A stretch of DNA of 64,000 bases, taken from positions 1,302,001-1,366,000 of the forward strand of contig OX637797.1 of NCBI GenBank assembly GCA_951802425.1. Reading direction: 5' to 3'. Shown piece after piece: positions 44,294 through 56,150 of the stretch. The DNA comes from Clavaria fumosa (Eukaryota; Basidiomycota; Agaricomycetes; Agaricales; Clavariaceae). The notes under the pieces were generated by a model. It did no database searches, was not told the DNA's origin, and saw only the letters and a list, made by a program, of their open reading frames with translations. The first letter of the stretch is position 1. Every line of letters begins with the position of its first letter. The position numbers and the translations under genes are program-made.

Positions 44294-47200
44294 ATGAGGC
44301 TTGACCTATCTGTTGCCCCCTTTGATGGGCAGAAAAGGAACTTCCGTACATTCCTCTGATCACTTTGCCTCTCGTTTATGGCGAACCTGACTACCTATGC
44401 TATGGACCTGGTGAAGGTCCTCTTTGCTTTGAGCAAAATTACTGGAGATGGATTCGCTGCTGAATGGGCGAATATGAAGGTGGAAGAGATCCTGGGTAGT
44501 GGCAAGGCCAGAACCTGGGCAGAGTTTGTGGAGGAGATGAAGTGAGCGTTCGATGACCTGAACAACCATGCAACTGCCCTTGCCGATATTGCAGGGTTGA
44601 AACAGGGTGCCACAACGGCACCAGAATTCTTTGTGAGATTCAAGACGCTGTTCCGACAGGCAGAGTTGAGTGCAGAGAAGGACTCAGGAATCCTGGTCCA
44701 TTGGCTGGAGTTGAACCTGAGTAGGAGGTTGGTGGAGAGGATCTATGGTGTCTCCCCGATGCCAGAGACTTATGGAGAATGGAAAGTGCTGGCAGAAAGA
44801 CTGGATGCCCAGCAAAGGCAATTTGACGCGATAGTCATGGAACGGACACTGCAACCTGTGCAACCCACCACGACCTTTTCGCGACCTGCTGCAGCCCTCT
44901 CGTGCCCTCTGAATGTGGCCATGGGCCATGGATGTGCCCCTGCTGATGAGAGACATTGTTTCCAATGCCACCAGATTGGGCATGCCATCCATTTCTGCCC
45001 CCTGCCCGACATGCGTCTGCAGGTCCCAAGAGCCAGAACCTGTGGAGTGCCAGGTACCCCCCAAACAACAGAGGATTACCAGAGAGAGATTGTGTTGCTC
45101 CAAGCAAAACTGGAGCCACTTGAGAGAGAAAGGAGGACTCTGGCTGGAGAGAAGAGTTGTTCCAGCCCCCATTCTGTCCCTGTGCCTGCAGCAAGTATAC
45201 CGAAGTATACTATCTTGCAGCGGAGACATACCCGAATTGGGTCTGAGGTGAAAGAGGAAGTGAGACTGGCAGAGCACCCAACCAAGGTGCAGCCAGAGGT
45301 GGAGAAACATGTGCCATGAGAGCTAGCCATCCAGGTGCACTTGGAGGCCCTCAGCACTGGCAAGTGGGCTATGACAAAGGCCCTTGTCGACTCAGGATGC
45401 ACCAACTGTTTCATGGATTTGGAGTGGGCGAAAAGAGTGGGCCTGGAACCATCTCCCTTGCTGAACCCGATCACGATGTACAACGTGGATGGGTCACAGA
45501 ACAGAGAGGGTAAAATCCACTTTGGAATTGAGCTGCTGGTGAAGGTGGGCGACCATCATGAACAGGTCCATTTCCTGCTGGGAAAGATCCAATCCCACAA
45601 GGTCATCCTTGGGCATGACTGGCTCAAGCGACACAACCCTGACATCGACTGGAAGAAGGCAGAGCTGAGCCTTACCCACTGCCCCCCACAGTGTTCCCCA
45701 TGCCCTTGAGCCCCTGCACCCCTGAAAACGAGTACCCTCGCATCCGCGAGTATTCCGGACACCTGTTTTCCCAACTCTGGCCCTACCCCCGATTGGCCCA
45801 GCCACTACCCTTTGGTTTTTAGTGAAGTGAAGTGGGATGAGCTTCCCCGCTCCCAACCGGACTTCGATATTAAAATCGAGTTCAAAAAGGACCCTGAGCA
45901 CCTCTCCTCCAAGCTATACTCACTGACACGGCAGGAGATGGTGGAGATGAACCGTTGGGTGGATGAGCAGCTTGCTTCTGGACGAATCCGCCCCTCAAAA
46001 TCCCCGTATGCCAGCCCCTTCTTCTTCAAACATGAGAAGGACAAGCTGTGGCCGATCATTGACTACTCGAGGCTGAATGCACACCTGATCAAGGACAAGT
46101 ACCCCCTCCCCCACATCCAAGACACAGTGGATGTGCTTAAAGGAGCGTCAATCTACTCTAAGATTGATGCGAAGGGAGGTTTCCCGTCTATGCAGGTCTG
46201 GCCTGAGCACCAGCACCACTGTGCCTTCCTGACACCCTGTGGACTCTTCGAACCAGCTGTCATGTGGTTTGGACTGCAGAATGCACCTGCCACCTTCCAG
46301 CGCTTCATGAATCATGTGTTGAGGGAGGATATTGCAGGAGGACATGTCCGGGCTTATGTGGATGATGTGATTGTGTTTGCAGAGGATTTGGCAACACACC
46401 GGTATTGGATGGATCAGGTCTTGAGGAAGTTTGGAGAGAATGGGTTGTGTCTCAAACTCAGTAAATGCGAGTTTGAGAAGAGTGAGATCATCTTCCTGGG
46501 GATGAAGATCTCTCACAACTGGCTAGAGCATGACCCAGCAAAGGGTGTGGCAGTCCGAGATTGGCCACATCCTAGGAATGTGAAGGATGTCCAGAGGTTC
46601 AATGGGATGTTGAACTACCTCCGCTGGCACATCCCAAATCTTTCTGCCAGGGCCAAGCCACTCTTCTGGCTGACTGGGAACGTTCCTTGGAAATGGGAGG
46701 AGGAGGAGGAAGCAGCCTTCCGAGATCTCCGTCAGGCACTCGTATCAGCCCCAGTCTTGGCTCTGCCTCAGGACAAAGGGAGATGGAAGGTAGAGACAGA
46801 TGCAAGTAACCTGGTGACTGGTGGAGTGCTCTCGCAGCAGCAGACAGATGGAACATGGAGAGTTGTTGACTATATCTCCAAGGCCCTCACTGCAGCTGAG
46901 AAGAACTACGATGTGTACGACAAGGAGTTCTTGGCTGTGATTCGGGCACTTTGTGAGTGGTGGGCGTACCTCATTGGAGCAGATGAGACAATTGAGATCT
47001 GGACGGACCATGCGAACCTCCAATACTTCCGGAAGCCCCAGAAGTTGAAACCGAGACAGGTCCGTTGGGTTGGGGAGCTCCAGTGCTTTGACTTTGAGAT
47101 AAAGTATCGCACTGGCAAGTCAAATACAAAGGCAGATGCACTCTCCTGGAGACCGGACTATGGAGAGATGGTGGAGGAGGATGCACTGGTGCAGGTTTTC

Positions 47201-48670
47201 CTGGAAATGGAAGTCTGTGTGTCATTCACATTGGAAATGGAGACGCTGCTCCAGAAAAATAGCGCGGTACATGTACAGAAGCCAGAGGAGCTTGATGATG
47301 AGTGGATGTGAGATCGTGCTGGACTCTGGCGAAAGGGGATAGTCACTTGGGTCCCCCTAGGAGCTCGTGAGGCTGTCCTTGAGTTTGAGCATGACCTCCC
47401 TGCTGCTGGACACCCTGGGCCCTGGAAGTTGAGAGCAGCATTAGTGAAGGGTTATTGGTGGCCAGACATGGTGAAAGATGCGGATTGGTATGCCCAGGGG
47501 TGTGAGACATGCCAGCGGACAAAGCCTGACCATACCAAGCATGCTGCCCCACTGCACCCCCATCCGGTTCCTGATGGTCCCTGGTCGGTGATCTCATGGG
47601 ACATAGTCGGTCCCCTCCCCCTCTCCCGTGGACATAATGCCATCCTTGTCATTGTCAACAAGTTCACAAAACGGACACTGCTCGAAGCGATTGGGCTCGA
47701 CCTCACGGGACTTGGAGCAGCGCGTCTCCTCTGGGATCGAGTGTTTCGTGACCATGGAGTCCCTCACAAGGTTGTGAGTGACCGGGGGTCCCAGTTTGTG
47801 TCCCGCTTCATGAAGGAGTTCTACTCCATGATCCAGGTAAAGGCAAATCCAAGTACTGCCTTCCATCCACAGACTGATGGACAGATGGAATGGGCGAACC
47901 AGGAGATGGAGATCTATCTCCGGGCCTATGTGGACCACCTCCAGGATGATTGGGCCGAGTGGTTGTCAACTGCTGAGTTTGCTCTTAACAATCGTGAGCA
48001 CTCCGCAACAGGACAGATGCCTTTCTTCCTCGACTATGGCCGGCACCCATGGAATGGGGGGCTCCGCCCACCCTTGGAGGTAAACCCTGCTGCAGATGAG
48101 TGGATGGCTAAGCTCACGGAGTCCCGAAGAGCAGCCAAGGAAGCAATGGAAAAAGCAGCAGCTGCAATGAAGAGGAGCTATGATGTTGGGAAGCATCTGA
48201 GCTGTGAGTACTCTACAGGAGACCTGGTCTGGTTAGACACCCGGAACCTGAAAATGGACCGGCCCTCAAAGAAGCTTGACCATAAACAAGCAGGGCCCTT
48301 TGCCATTGAGGAGAAGGTGGGGCCAGCAGGGTATCGGCTCAAGCTCCCTCAGGCCTGGCGCATCCATCGGGTCTTCAATGAGTTGCTGTTGACACCTTAC
48401 CATCCCCCTTCCTTCCCTTCTCAGAACCTGCCTCCCCCTCCACCCCCTACGATCGATGATGACCACCTGGAGTATGATGTGGAGGCGATCCTTGATGTTA
48501 AGAAGGTGGGGTGTGGAGTGAGATACCTGGTGAAGTGGTTGGGATACCCTGTAGAGGAGAACACTTGGGAGCCACGATGGAACCTCACCAATGTGGCACT
48601 GCTTCTCCGGGACTTCTTCCTTGCTCACCCCGACAAGGCCAAGCTAGCTGGTCGGGACGCCCAGCCTTAA
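44294..48670 (+). pseudogene. Gag-pol of element 2, five in-frame stops
   Basis: One frame of 1459 codons without any frameshift, broken by TGA at 44357, 44543, 45317, 45707 and 47309. Gag has a CCHC knuckle (CFQCHQIGHAIHFC). Protease has VDSGCTN. RT has YVDDVIVFA. RNase H has WKVETDASN. Integrase has the HHCC zinc domain and D,D,E core. The chromodomain ends DVKKVGCGVRYLVKW...ENTWEP. Against the open copy, the stops at 44357, 45317, 45707 and 47309 correspond to CGA codons, and many Arg positions have become Trp or Cys. It cannot make the full protein. Confidence 0.93.
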
Positions 48671-48681
48671 GAGGGGGGTGA

Positions 48682-48971
48682 TGTTAGGATCGCTTATGTA
48701 AGCCATCCCAAAGTGCAGTTGTGGAGAAACTGGGGAGGGTTGTTGGAAGGTCACATGACCTGTGGCTGGGTTGGATTATGTAATCATGTAAGATCACATG
48801 ACCTGGGCCTGGGCGCATCACGTGATCCGAGGGTCCGAGCGTGGGAATGCCGGCAAGTGCCGAAGCGTTCGCTATAAGTACTTTCGCTTTTCCTTTTTTG
48901 TACTCTTTTCCCCTTATCTTAGTATTGTCGTCATGACCTTACGCTTAAGTTGTGTGAGACCCAGTCTGATA
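48682..48971 (+). repeat. 3' LTR of element 2
   Basis: 290 bp, nearly identical to the 5' LTR, with a few substitutions and a one-base deletion (ACCTGGGCCTGG against ACCTGGGGCCTGG). Confidence 0.95.
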
Positions 48972-49636
48972 CAAACCCAGGGTCCTTTGTGCTAATGCCA
49001 GATGTCCGGCATGGTCTCAGCAACAACCCAATATCTATGAGGGCAGCCTTGGCCACTTCGACAGCTGGTGGCAGGACAAAATGGCCTGGAACAGCTGGAA
49101 CCCAAGGTTTCAGATCATCACCTTCAAATTCACCCTCAGCATCTGTTCCCACATCAAACCTTGCCACTCGAAATGGCACAGGATGTGCCGGGGGGAGGAT
49201 CTCTTGACTGACAGTGGGCAGCGCAGCTGTACATGTCGGGGTAACTATGTTTTGTCTTGGCTGAGGGGGTATCTGGTGAGCATTATATCAGATCAGTATT
49301 CCATGGCCTGAGGGATATTCGCTTGCATTCTCTTTATCTTTATTCTCACTCTTCTCATCCCTAAGCTTCTGTTTCTTTGCGTAGTGCCCAAAGTTTGCAA
49401 CACAAGAGTTTTTTGTGGTTTTGCAACACATGAGTGGCAAAATTGGGTGGTCACTGTTAAAAATTGTATAATTCATTCTGTGCAGGAAATTTGGCTTATT
49501 CCATTGAACAGATTACACACAATGATAATATCTAGCATTTGCTTGATGGATTTCCTCTGAAGATGACTTGACATTTACCTATAAGATGAGAGAGCAAAAT
49601 GTAATGGAAAAGTAACAAAAATGTCACAATTTGATC
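48972..49636. other. Spacer, no gene seen
   Basis: About 660 bp between element 2 and the tRNA-headed retroposon. AT-rich toward the right. It does not continue the sequence of element 1, so element 2 did not simply insert into element 1. Confidence 0.5.
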
Positions 49637-49649
49637 ATGTGATGTTGTT

Positions 49650-50653
49650 TTTTTTTTTTTTTTTTTTTTTTTTTTGAATCAGCATTTGTATCCCACAACA
49701 TGTGGCTAAGACAAAGACGCGGTTGTACGTGATGTACGTAAGGTGATTAAGTGGTAGGGTTATGTGGGGTTGGGAGGCGTATTGGGGGGGTTTGGTGGTT
49801 GGACTTTCTTTTGTCTAGTGCGGGTCTGGTGGCTCCATTGGGTAGGAGGCAGAGTCTGATAGGTTGAGGCCAGGTAGTTCTGGCAGCACTGGTGGTTCGT
49901 AGGGTTTGCCGGTGGCCGTGAAGGCACCGGAGAGGTGTAGGAATTTCGCAATTGCGAGTAGGCCTTTCGTGCCGCTGAGTAGTACCGGTGGCGAGTCCAA
50001 ATTTAGCCACTCTCTTGCGAGAATGGCTCCATCCCCCCTGCCAAAGGGAATGTATTTGGGATACAACTTAAGCTGGCTGATGTTGCTTACCAATCAGCCA
50101 ACCGACAGAGGATATGTCCTCTCAGGCCAGAACAGGGAGACTGTCCCTGTCTGCCACAGTCTGGGTATTGCTACCTTTCCTGTTACCCCCCACATGCTTC
50201 GCTTGTTACTTAATCAATGTGCGGGACCTTCCGTTGTGTTTGGTTGGTTTGGTTTGTGTGTGCACATGACCAGCAACGTGCGGATCCGCCATGTGTGGGA
50301 GCTCTCTGTCTTGCCATGTTTGACCGGGCTGGGAGATTGCCCGGAGTCCACATGACTAACCACCTTCCCAAAATGGGGAGGCGCCAGGTGTCCTGTCAGC
50401 CAATTGGCTGTCGGATGGTTTTAGACCACAGTTCCTGAACTTATGTAAGGCCCTTATCATGTGATGTCCCTTTTTGGGCAGGAGTCACTCAGACCATTAC
50501 CGGATTTCAGAGGAGTTGCACCCCATTCTCCAGATTAGGGGTAAGTGCCCATTTAGGGTTACTGGGAATTTATTATGCCCCCCCAGCGGATCGAACTCGT
50601 GCATGCAAGTTCGAGCCAGTGACTTCAGGTTTTACCCTTGGGCCACAGGGCCA
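49650..50653 (-). mobile_element. 1-kb poly(A) retroposon with tRNA-like head (SINE-like)
   Basis: The element reads on the minus strand from about 50653 to a poly(A) tail (a run of about 27 T on the + strand, 49648-49675). It is flanked by a perfect 13-bp duplication, ATGTGATGTTGTT, at 49637-49649 and 50654-50666. The first 80 nt look tRNA-derived. Just before the tail is a small inverted motif (ATCCCACAACATGTGG) of the kind seen at LINE and SINE 3' ends. A 92-aa frame (49815-50093) may be a LINE ORF2 C-terminal remnant. I cannot name the LINE partner. Confidence 0.75.
50577..50653 (-). promoter_or_regulatory. tRNA-like head with Pol III box motifs
   Basis: On the minus strand this reads TGGCCCTGTGGCCCAAGGG (A-box-like region), then CACGAGTTCGATCCGC, close to the B-box consensus GGTTCGANNCC. 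The acceptor stem does not pair well, so this is a tRNA-derived promoter rather than a functional tRNA gene. Confidence 0.5.
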
Positions 50654-50693
50654 ATGTGATGTTGTTGCGTATGAACTGGCCCTATCTTAGCTC

Positions 50694-51559
50694 CATCAGG
50701 AAACATCAAATTTTCTTGATGCTGTCTTGTTTTGTCTTGACTCTGTCTTGATAATCTTGACAGAAAAATCAAGTTAGTCAAGACAAATCAAGAAGATGGA
50801 CCTACTTGATTACAGCAGTTTGCAGAACTTAGGGCGCGGGTGTGAAAACAAAGAAAAACAAAGCTTTGGGTAGTTGAATTTTGCATACGCTCTCCCAAGT
50901 GTAATTCTTCATGAAATACAGTAGTAAGACTTGGAAAGTGACCAGGAAGACAGTGTGCAGGTGCACATCCAAAAATCAAGCAAGAGGACTCAATATTGAC
51001 TGTGATCTGATGATGGCTCTTTGTGTGCGGTCTGTGGCACATTCTGGTCACACCGATTTTGTCTGGACCACTCCAGACTGCCGCTATGCCTTGGAAAAAG
51101 AACAAATACTTGGCCTTCAGTTTCTGTTGGCTATGCTTAGAGTGACTGCCCCATAGCGGCAGTCTGGAGTGGTCCAGACAAAATCGGTGTGACCAGAATG
51201 TGCCACAGACTGCACACAAAGAGTCATCATCAGATCACAGTCAATATTGAGTCCTCTTGCTTGATTTTTGGATGTGCACCTGCACACTGTCTTCCTGGTC
51301 ATTTTCCAAGTCTTACTACTGTATTTCATGAAGAATTACACTTGGGAGAGTGTATGCAAAATTCAACTACCCGAAGCTTTGTTTTTCTTTGTTTTCACAC
51401 CCATGCCCTAAGTTCTGCAAACCGCTGTAAGAACTTTTTGTCTTGATCTGTCTTGATTTGAGGATTCAAGACAGTCAAGAAACAAATCAAGACCAATTAA
51501 GTGCAATCAAGACATGTAAGAAGGTCCAAATTGTCAAGAAATTTTGAGGTTTCCTGATG
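50694..51559. repeat. 866-bp palindromic foldback element
   Basis: The outer ends CATCAGGAAAC (50694) and its complement (51559) enclose long inverted arms. The inner arms, 50810-51088 and 51152-51430 (279 bp each), are almost identical, around a 63-bp loop. Between outer ends and inner arms are many TCTTGA/TCAAGA repeats. The arms differ mainly by transitions, several at CpG. No transposase is encoded. It could fold into a long hairpin as DNA or RNA. Confidence 0.88.
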
Positions 51560-51792
51560 TCAGTCTTATACTTAACTGAACTGTGAGTAATATGTTTTTC
51601 ACTCCATACTAGACATTCTCTGATGCCCTAGGACAGAACAGAATATTCCTAGGTTGTACTCAAATGCAAAACAGTCTTATACTTGACTGAGCTAACAGAA
51701 TATTCCTAGTTTTCTGATAAAGGTGGCAACAGGATATGCCCAATATAGCATAAGCCTCTTTCCAACAACTGTCCCACCACCCCACTTTAGCA

Positions 51793-53002
51793 ATGATGAC
51801 GACAGAAGTGGGGACTATCACCGCTGCAAGTCGTGGTCACACCAGCTTGCAGGCTATCGAGCTCAAGTCCTTGGATGTGCCACCGTCGGCGGATTTTCCT
51901 CTTCCAAAAGTCTACCCACCTTTATCCTTCCATGTACTGGCCCTTCTTGCCCCCGCCTCTATCCTCGGCGTACTCGTAAGACTCGGGATTTTGGCTCTCG
52001 TTACCTACGACGGCCATAATATTTTTCCACTTGCGTATGTTCAAGCCATCGGCTGTTTGATAATGGGCTTTGGCATTGCTTTGAAGGAGCCACTCGGCAA
52101 ATTGTACGAACCTCACGCCTGCTGCCGTTTAATACTCATTTTCTTCCAAAGTTACGGCCCCTTGTACACAGCAATAACGACAGGCAAGTGTTGCTTATCC
52201 CTCTATCCCTTGCAGCCTTGTTCACTGTTGTCTAGGATTTTGCGGGTCCCTTACCACTTTCTCCAGTTGGCAAACTGACATATTCACATCGTGGACAAAC
52301 CCGGACCACTTTCAGAGAGGCAGGTTGCAGGATGTACGCAACATCTGTGAACATTCCAGTTCATCATCGTTCTCATATTGCCTCGCACAGGTTATCGATG
52401 GACTTGCGAAGGCCTTCTTCACGCTTTCTCTGTCTCTCGCCTCTTTGTCCTTGGGCATTAACATGGCATCCACTATCCCCTACAACTTGCTTGTACTGCC
52501 TAGCCCGACACGCGTTGTTCGCTATGCCACCTCTGGAGTGTCCGTCCTCATGTATGGAGCCACCTTCCTCGCATACTTCCGCTTGCCCTCCGCCTACCGT
52601 CACCAAGCGACCGCCGCTCTTATGTTTTCATTACCTGGCACACTGACGCGTTATCTCTTGTCTCTCCGGCTCAATTCACACAACAAAATGATTCCGATGG
52701 GCACTTTCACGGCCAACGCGCTCGGCACTGCGCTGCTCGGCGCATTTCAAGTTTTGCAGAGGTCCGCCACTCCCGTTTCGGTCTGCACTTGCGCTTTGTT
52801 ACAGGGATTAGGCGACGGATACTGCGGATGCTTGACCACGGTCAGTACCTTCGCAGCAGAACTGCACGCTCTGCCGAGGTGGAAGGCGTGTTTCTATTTT
52901 GTGGTCAGCATAGCTGCAGGTCAGCTTTTATTGCTGGTGATTACGGAACCGCCGCTCCGGACTGGCCATGTCCGAGATCAGATCACCTGCAAATTCAAGT
53001 AA
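51793..53002 (+). CDS. FEX1: Fluoride exporter FEX (two fused CrcB domains)
   Basis: Exons from the ATG at 51793 join through introns at 52104-52151 (GT-AG), 52184-52235 (GC-AG) and about 52337-52390. Domain 1: LGVLVRLGILALVTYDG, then YGPLYTAITTG joined to FCGSLTTFSSWQTD. Domain 2: LPGTLTRYLLSLRLNS, IPMGTFTANALGTALLG and DGYCGCLTTVSTFAAEL. These are the paired GxCGxxTTxSxF signatures and Asn/Phe-rich pore helices of Fluc/FEX channels, which let fluoride out of the cell. Fungal FEX proteins are a single chain with inverted repeat domains, as here. About nine membrane helices. It sits 230 bp from the palindromic element and 190 bp before the CK2 beta gene. Confidence 0.92.
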
Positions 53003-53192
53003 AAGATGAGGCCGATGAGGCCCTAGGCTTGCATCGGAATAAGCGACGTGAACTTTCGTTCATTGATGAGTTGTTGAAGTCATTTGTTGCGGCCGCAAGC
53101 GTCGTGCGCTTGGCTGAGTTTGAAAAATCTGCGAGGGCGAACACACATCATCCTGCGGCCGTTAGGGTCATGGCCAGTGATTTTGCGTAAGG

Positions 53193-54764
53193 ATGTCGCG
53201 ACCCACCCCGCCTACGGACAACCAACCTGACCCTGAAGATGATGGAGCGGTCAGTGCAATCGGAGAGGCAGACGAAGTTATGGAGGAAGAGCAAGAGTAC
53301 AGTACGTATGCGTCTCTTGCGCTGTCGTATGAGTCGACACCGTCCTCTGGCTATTGACTTGTAATTCCTGGCGCAGCGTCATCGACGCCTACGTCGACAT
53401 TGACATGGATCAATTGGTTCTGCTCACTCCCTGGACACGAATATTTCTGCGAGGTGTCAGAGGAGTTCATCGAGGATGACTTCAACTTGACGGGCCTCAA
53501 TACAATGGTCCCTTTCTGGAAGGAGGCCATGGAGATGGTGTTGGACGTGGAAGCTGGTATCGTTCTCATCGCGAGATCATCCCAGGAATTGCTTGACAGA
53601 AAAATGTTTCGCCAGACGAAGACGCCTCTAAAATACCGGACGTCTCGATCGTAGAATCATCGGCCGAGATGTTATATGGACTGGTTCACCAGCGCTTTAT
53701 CCTGACGCGTGCTGGGCTTCAAGCTATGGCTCGTGTTTCCACTATGTACTGCCTCGCGCTCACCGCTCACGCATGGCGACAGGGTGATAAATACGAGAAT
53801 GGAGCGTTCGGTGTCTGTCCACGCGTATATTGCAACGGCATCAATGTCGTTCCTTGTGGGAAATTCGATATGCCAGGTCTTGATACAGTGAAGTTGTTTT
53901 GTCCTAATTGCAATGACATCTATAGCCCACCAAGTAGTCGATACCAAGGGATTGATGGTCAGCTCTACTTCCACAAACGACGAAAATTCACTGACGGTCA
54001 TTTCCTGCATGCAGGAGCTTTTTTTGGAACCACATTTCCACACTTATTTTTCCAGACATATCGGGAATTTGCTCCAGCACCGTTTTGGAAGCCTCTCATA
54101 TCCAACGGGTCCATATCACCTGCTCGCTCTCCACGAAGCGCGGATGAAAGCAGTACTTCTGACGGGCCCCATTTCGTAAATCCCAATCCGCATGGGGGGC
54201 AAAAGCGTGCAGCAGGCCAAGTCTATACCCCTCGAATATACGGTTTCAAAGTCAGTGAGCGAGCGAAGAGTGGGCCTCGGATGAGGTGGTTGCGGTTAAG
54301 ACCACAGAGTCCCAGCGAGTTAGATCAGGTAGATTGGCGAGGTCGATGGATTGATGAGGACGAGGAATATGAAGATGAGGAAAATGAAGAGGAGGAGGAC
54401 GGCGATGGCGATGGCCACATGGAAGACTTTGATGCCGTGAGTCCCAGCGCGTAGAAAGCTACCTAACTACTTCCCATGCTCTCGTCAGGACGTCGTCGAT
54501 GGAGACGAGGAAGAGGAAGAAGAGGAAGAAGAGGAAGAGGATGCACCAGTTGCATCTTCCCAATTACGCGGGCCTCGTCATAACGGAGAGCCGCCGACGA
54601 AGCCGCATCCAGGAGACAAATTCCAGGGACAATTAAACGCTACTCCGTCCAGCAGTCGCTCGCACCCTAGGACAAGTGATCCTCAGGTACCCCTAACTAA
54701 ATCGACGAGTGCGACTCCTTCCGGCCGAGTAAAAGTAGTGCGCACGCATAATTCAAATGTCTAA
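53193..54764 (+). CDS. CKB1: Casein kinase 2 regulatory (beta) subunit with long tail
   Basis: The start [18 protein letters not shown] at 53193 splices near 53301/53377 into [19 protein letters not shown], then [18 protein letters not shown], the invariant CK2 beta opening. It continues [18 protein letters not shown], then [15 protein letters not shown] and [12 protein letters not shown], the four-Cys zinc finger for dimerisation, then [16 protein letters not shown] and [15 protein letters not shown]. Beyond the usual end the protein runs about 180 residues more: a basic linker, an acidic block of Asp/Glu (including eleven Glu in a row encoded near 54508) and a Ser/Thr-rich tail to 54764. 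CK2 beta tethers the catalytic subunits and selects substrates. About five introns. Confidence 0.93.
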
Positions 54765-56055
54765 GGGAGGGCAGGCCGAACACCAGGACCTTTTCCTCAT
54801 GCGGTCTCTGATTGTAGATGTGTTGCATGTTATCTGCTGCCCTTAGAGAAGGGGTTACATTCATATCACGTCTGTCTACTATATAGGTGCTGTTTCCCAC
54901 TTCAGCAGTCCTAGTGAAACTATCTTTACAGCAGAAGATGGCGGGGGGTTGATGGTCCTGAGGATGAACTGTTTGACTCTGATGAGGCTGGGTTGTCTGT
55001 ACCCCCACAGATTTCTTTGTCATGTTCAGGTCCCTATACTTGTGCTGGCCATTATGTATTCCTTGATTCTCTCAAGGGTAGCAGGGCTGAATTCAACTGG
55101 AGGGTAAAAGGATTCTGGGTAGTCAAGGACATGCATGCCTCTGCTTCCAAAATCAGTGTTCTGCCTTCCAGACAGTATCCCCTGCAGTTGTCTTTTAGCT
55201 TCCAGATCCTAACATGAATCTGCCTCCTCCATCTCAGCTTGCCATGTTGAAATGGCTGAAGAATTCAGGGGCCAGTGCACCCTGCTTCAGTATCACAAGG
55301 TTGTTCAGGGTTATAGCTGGTCTACTTCATGTCAGCAACTGGCCACCAGCTCAACTGGGGTTGCGGTGTGACTCAGCCTCAGGCATCAGAGTTGAGGATG
55401 GGGACAAGAATTCTATAGGCAACTATGGGAGTTCTACCCAAGAAACAGGAGCTGGTCAGGTATAGACCAGGTCAAAGACAAGGGAAACAAGACAACTGAA
55501 AGACTGACTACTTATACTACTTGGCCTTATCTCTTTATCATGATCCATGCAGTCAACACTTGCTTCTATATCACCAGGCACAGGAATATGTGCCTAAGAA
55601 GTGTGGTTGCTGACTGTCCGCAGCATGCGTGGACCATGGTGCCTTCCTAGTGTGGTCTTTCATCAGTCACAAAAGTGTTTCATGGGAATTCCCTTGTTAT
55701 TGTCACTGCCTGTGATCCAAACTTCATGGGAGTCAGTCTGGTCACATGTAGGCTTAAGCACTGGTTCAGCACTTGTGGTAGTTGCCACTTTTGGTGTGCC
55801 TAACACTTGGGCTTCTCAGACTAGTACACAGGTGTTCTATGGTCCATGTGAGCCATTAGTCACATGGCTTGATGTTCCACATGGGCGAGCGGCACTCTAG
55901 CCTTGCTTCACTAAGCACCAATTATGCTTAAGTAATACTGGCACTAATATGGGTGCTTAGAGTCATATTAGCACAGACCTATTACTAAGCAGGTGAGTGC
56001 TAAGACAGGTGCTTAATCTAATAGGCACTCAAAGGGAGTGCTTTGGTAGTGGGTG
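54765..56055. other. Spacer, no gene seen
   Basis: 1.3 kb between CK2 beta and the TIR element. Short open frames (54993-55217, 55214-55465, 55601-55900) show no domain and may be transposon debris. 55,910-56,050 has repeated GTGCTTA/AAGCAC motifs in both orientations. Confidence 0.45.
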
Positions 56056-56150
56056 CTAGTGTTGCCGCAGCTAGATTAGTCACAAGCCAGCTAGACCAGC
56101 TGCGGCTAGTGACTACTCTAGCTGGTCTCAATTTGTCTTAGCTGTAGTCA

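Larger units (their letters stand above)
43393..48971 (+). mobile_element. Ty3/gypsy chromovirus, full length but inactivated (element 2)
   Basis: A nearly complete element: 5' LTR 43393-43683, primer-binding site, about 600-nt leader, gag-pol in one frame with five stops, and 3' LTR 48682-48971. Purine tract AAGAGGGGGGTGA lies just before the 3' LTR. No 5-bp target duplication is seen (CTCCT on the left, CAAAC on the right), and the left flank is the interior of element 1. It is the same family as the open copy at 56151-61678. Confidence 0.93.

Noticed and set aside
44684..45310. 208-aa minus frame in element 2
   Set aside because: Antisense of gag; the same shadow is seen in element 3.
49648..49675. 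T-run as a Pol III or intrinsic terminator
   Set aside because: It is the poly(A) tail of the minus-strand retroposon, abutting its target duplication.
50577..50653. Functional tRNA gene
   Set aside because: The B-box is good but the acceptor and anticodon stems do not pair properly; it sits at the head of a retroposon.
53013..53190. Short open frame between FEX and CK2 beta reading RRELSFIDELLKSF and on
   Set aside because: The peptide looks helical and charged, but there is no clear start or acceptor, it overlaps the FEX end in another frame, and it may be FEX 3' UTR. Kept only as a note.
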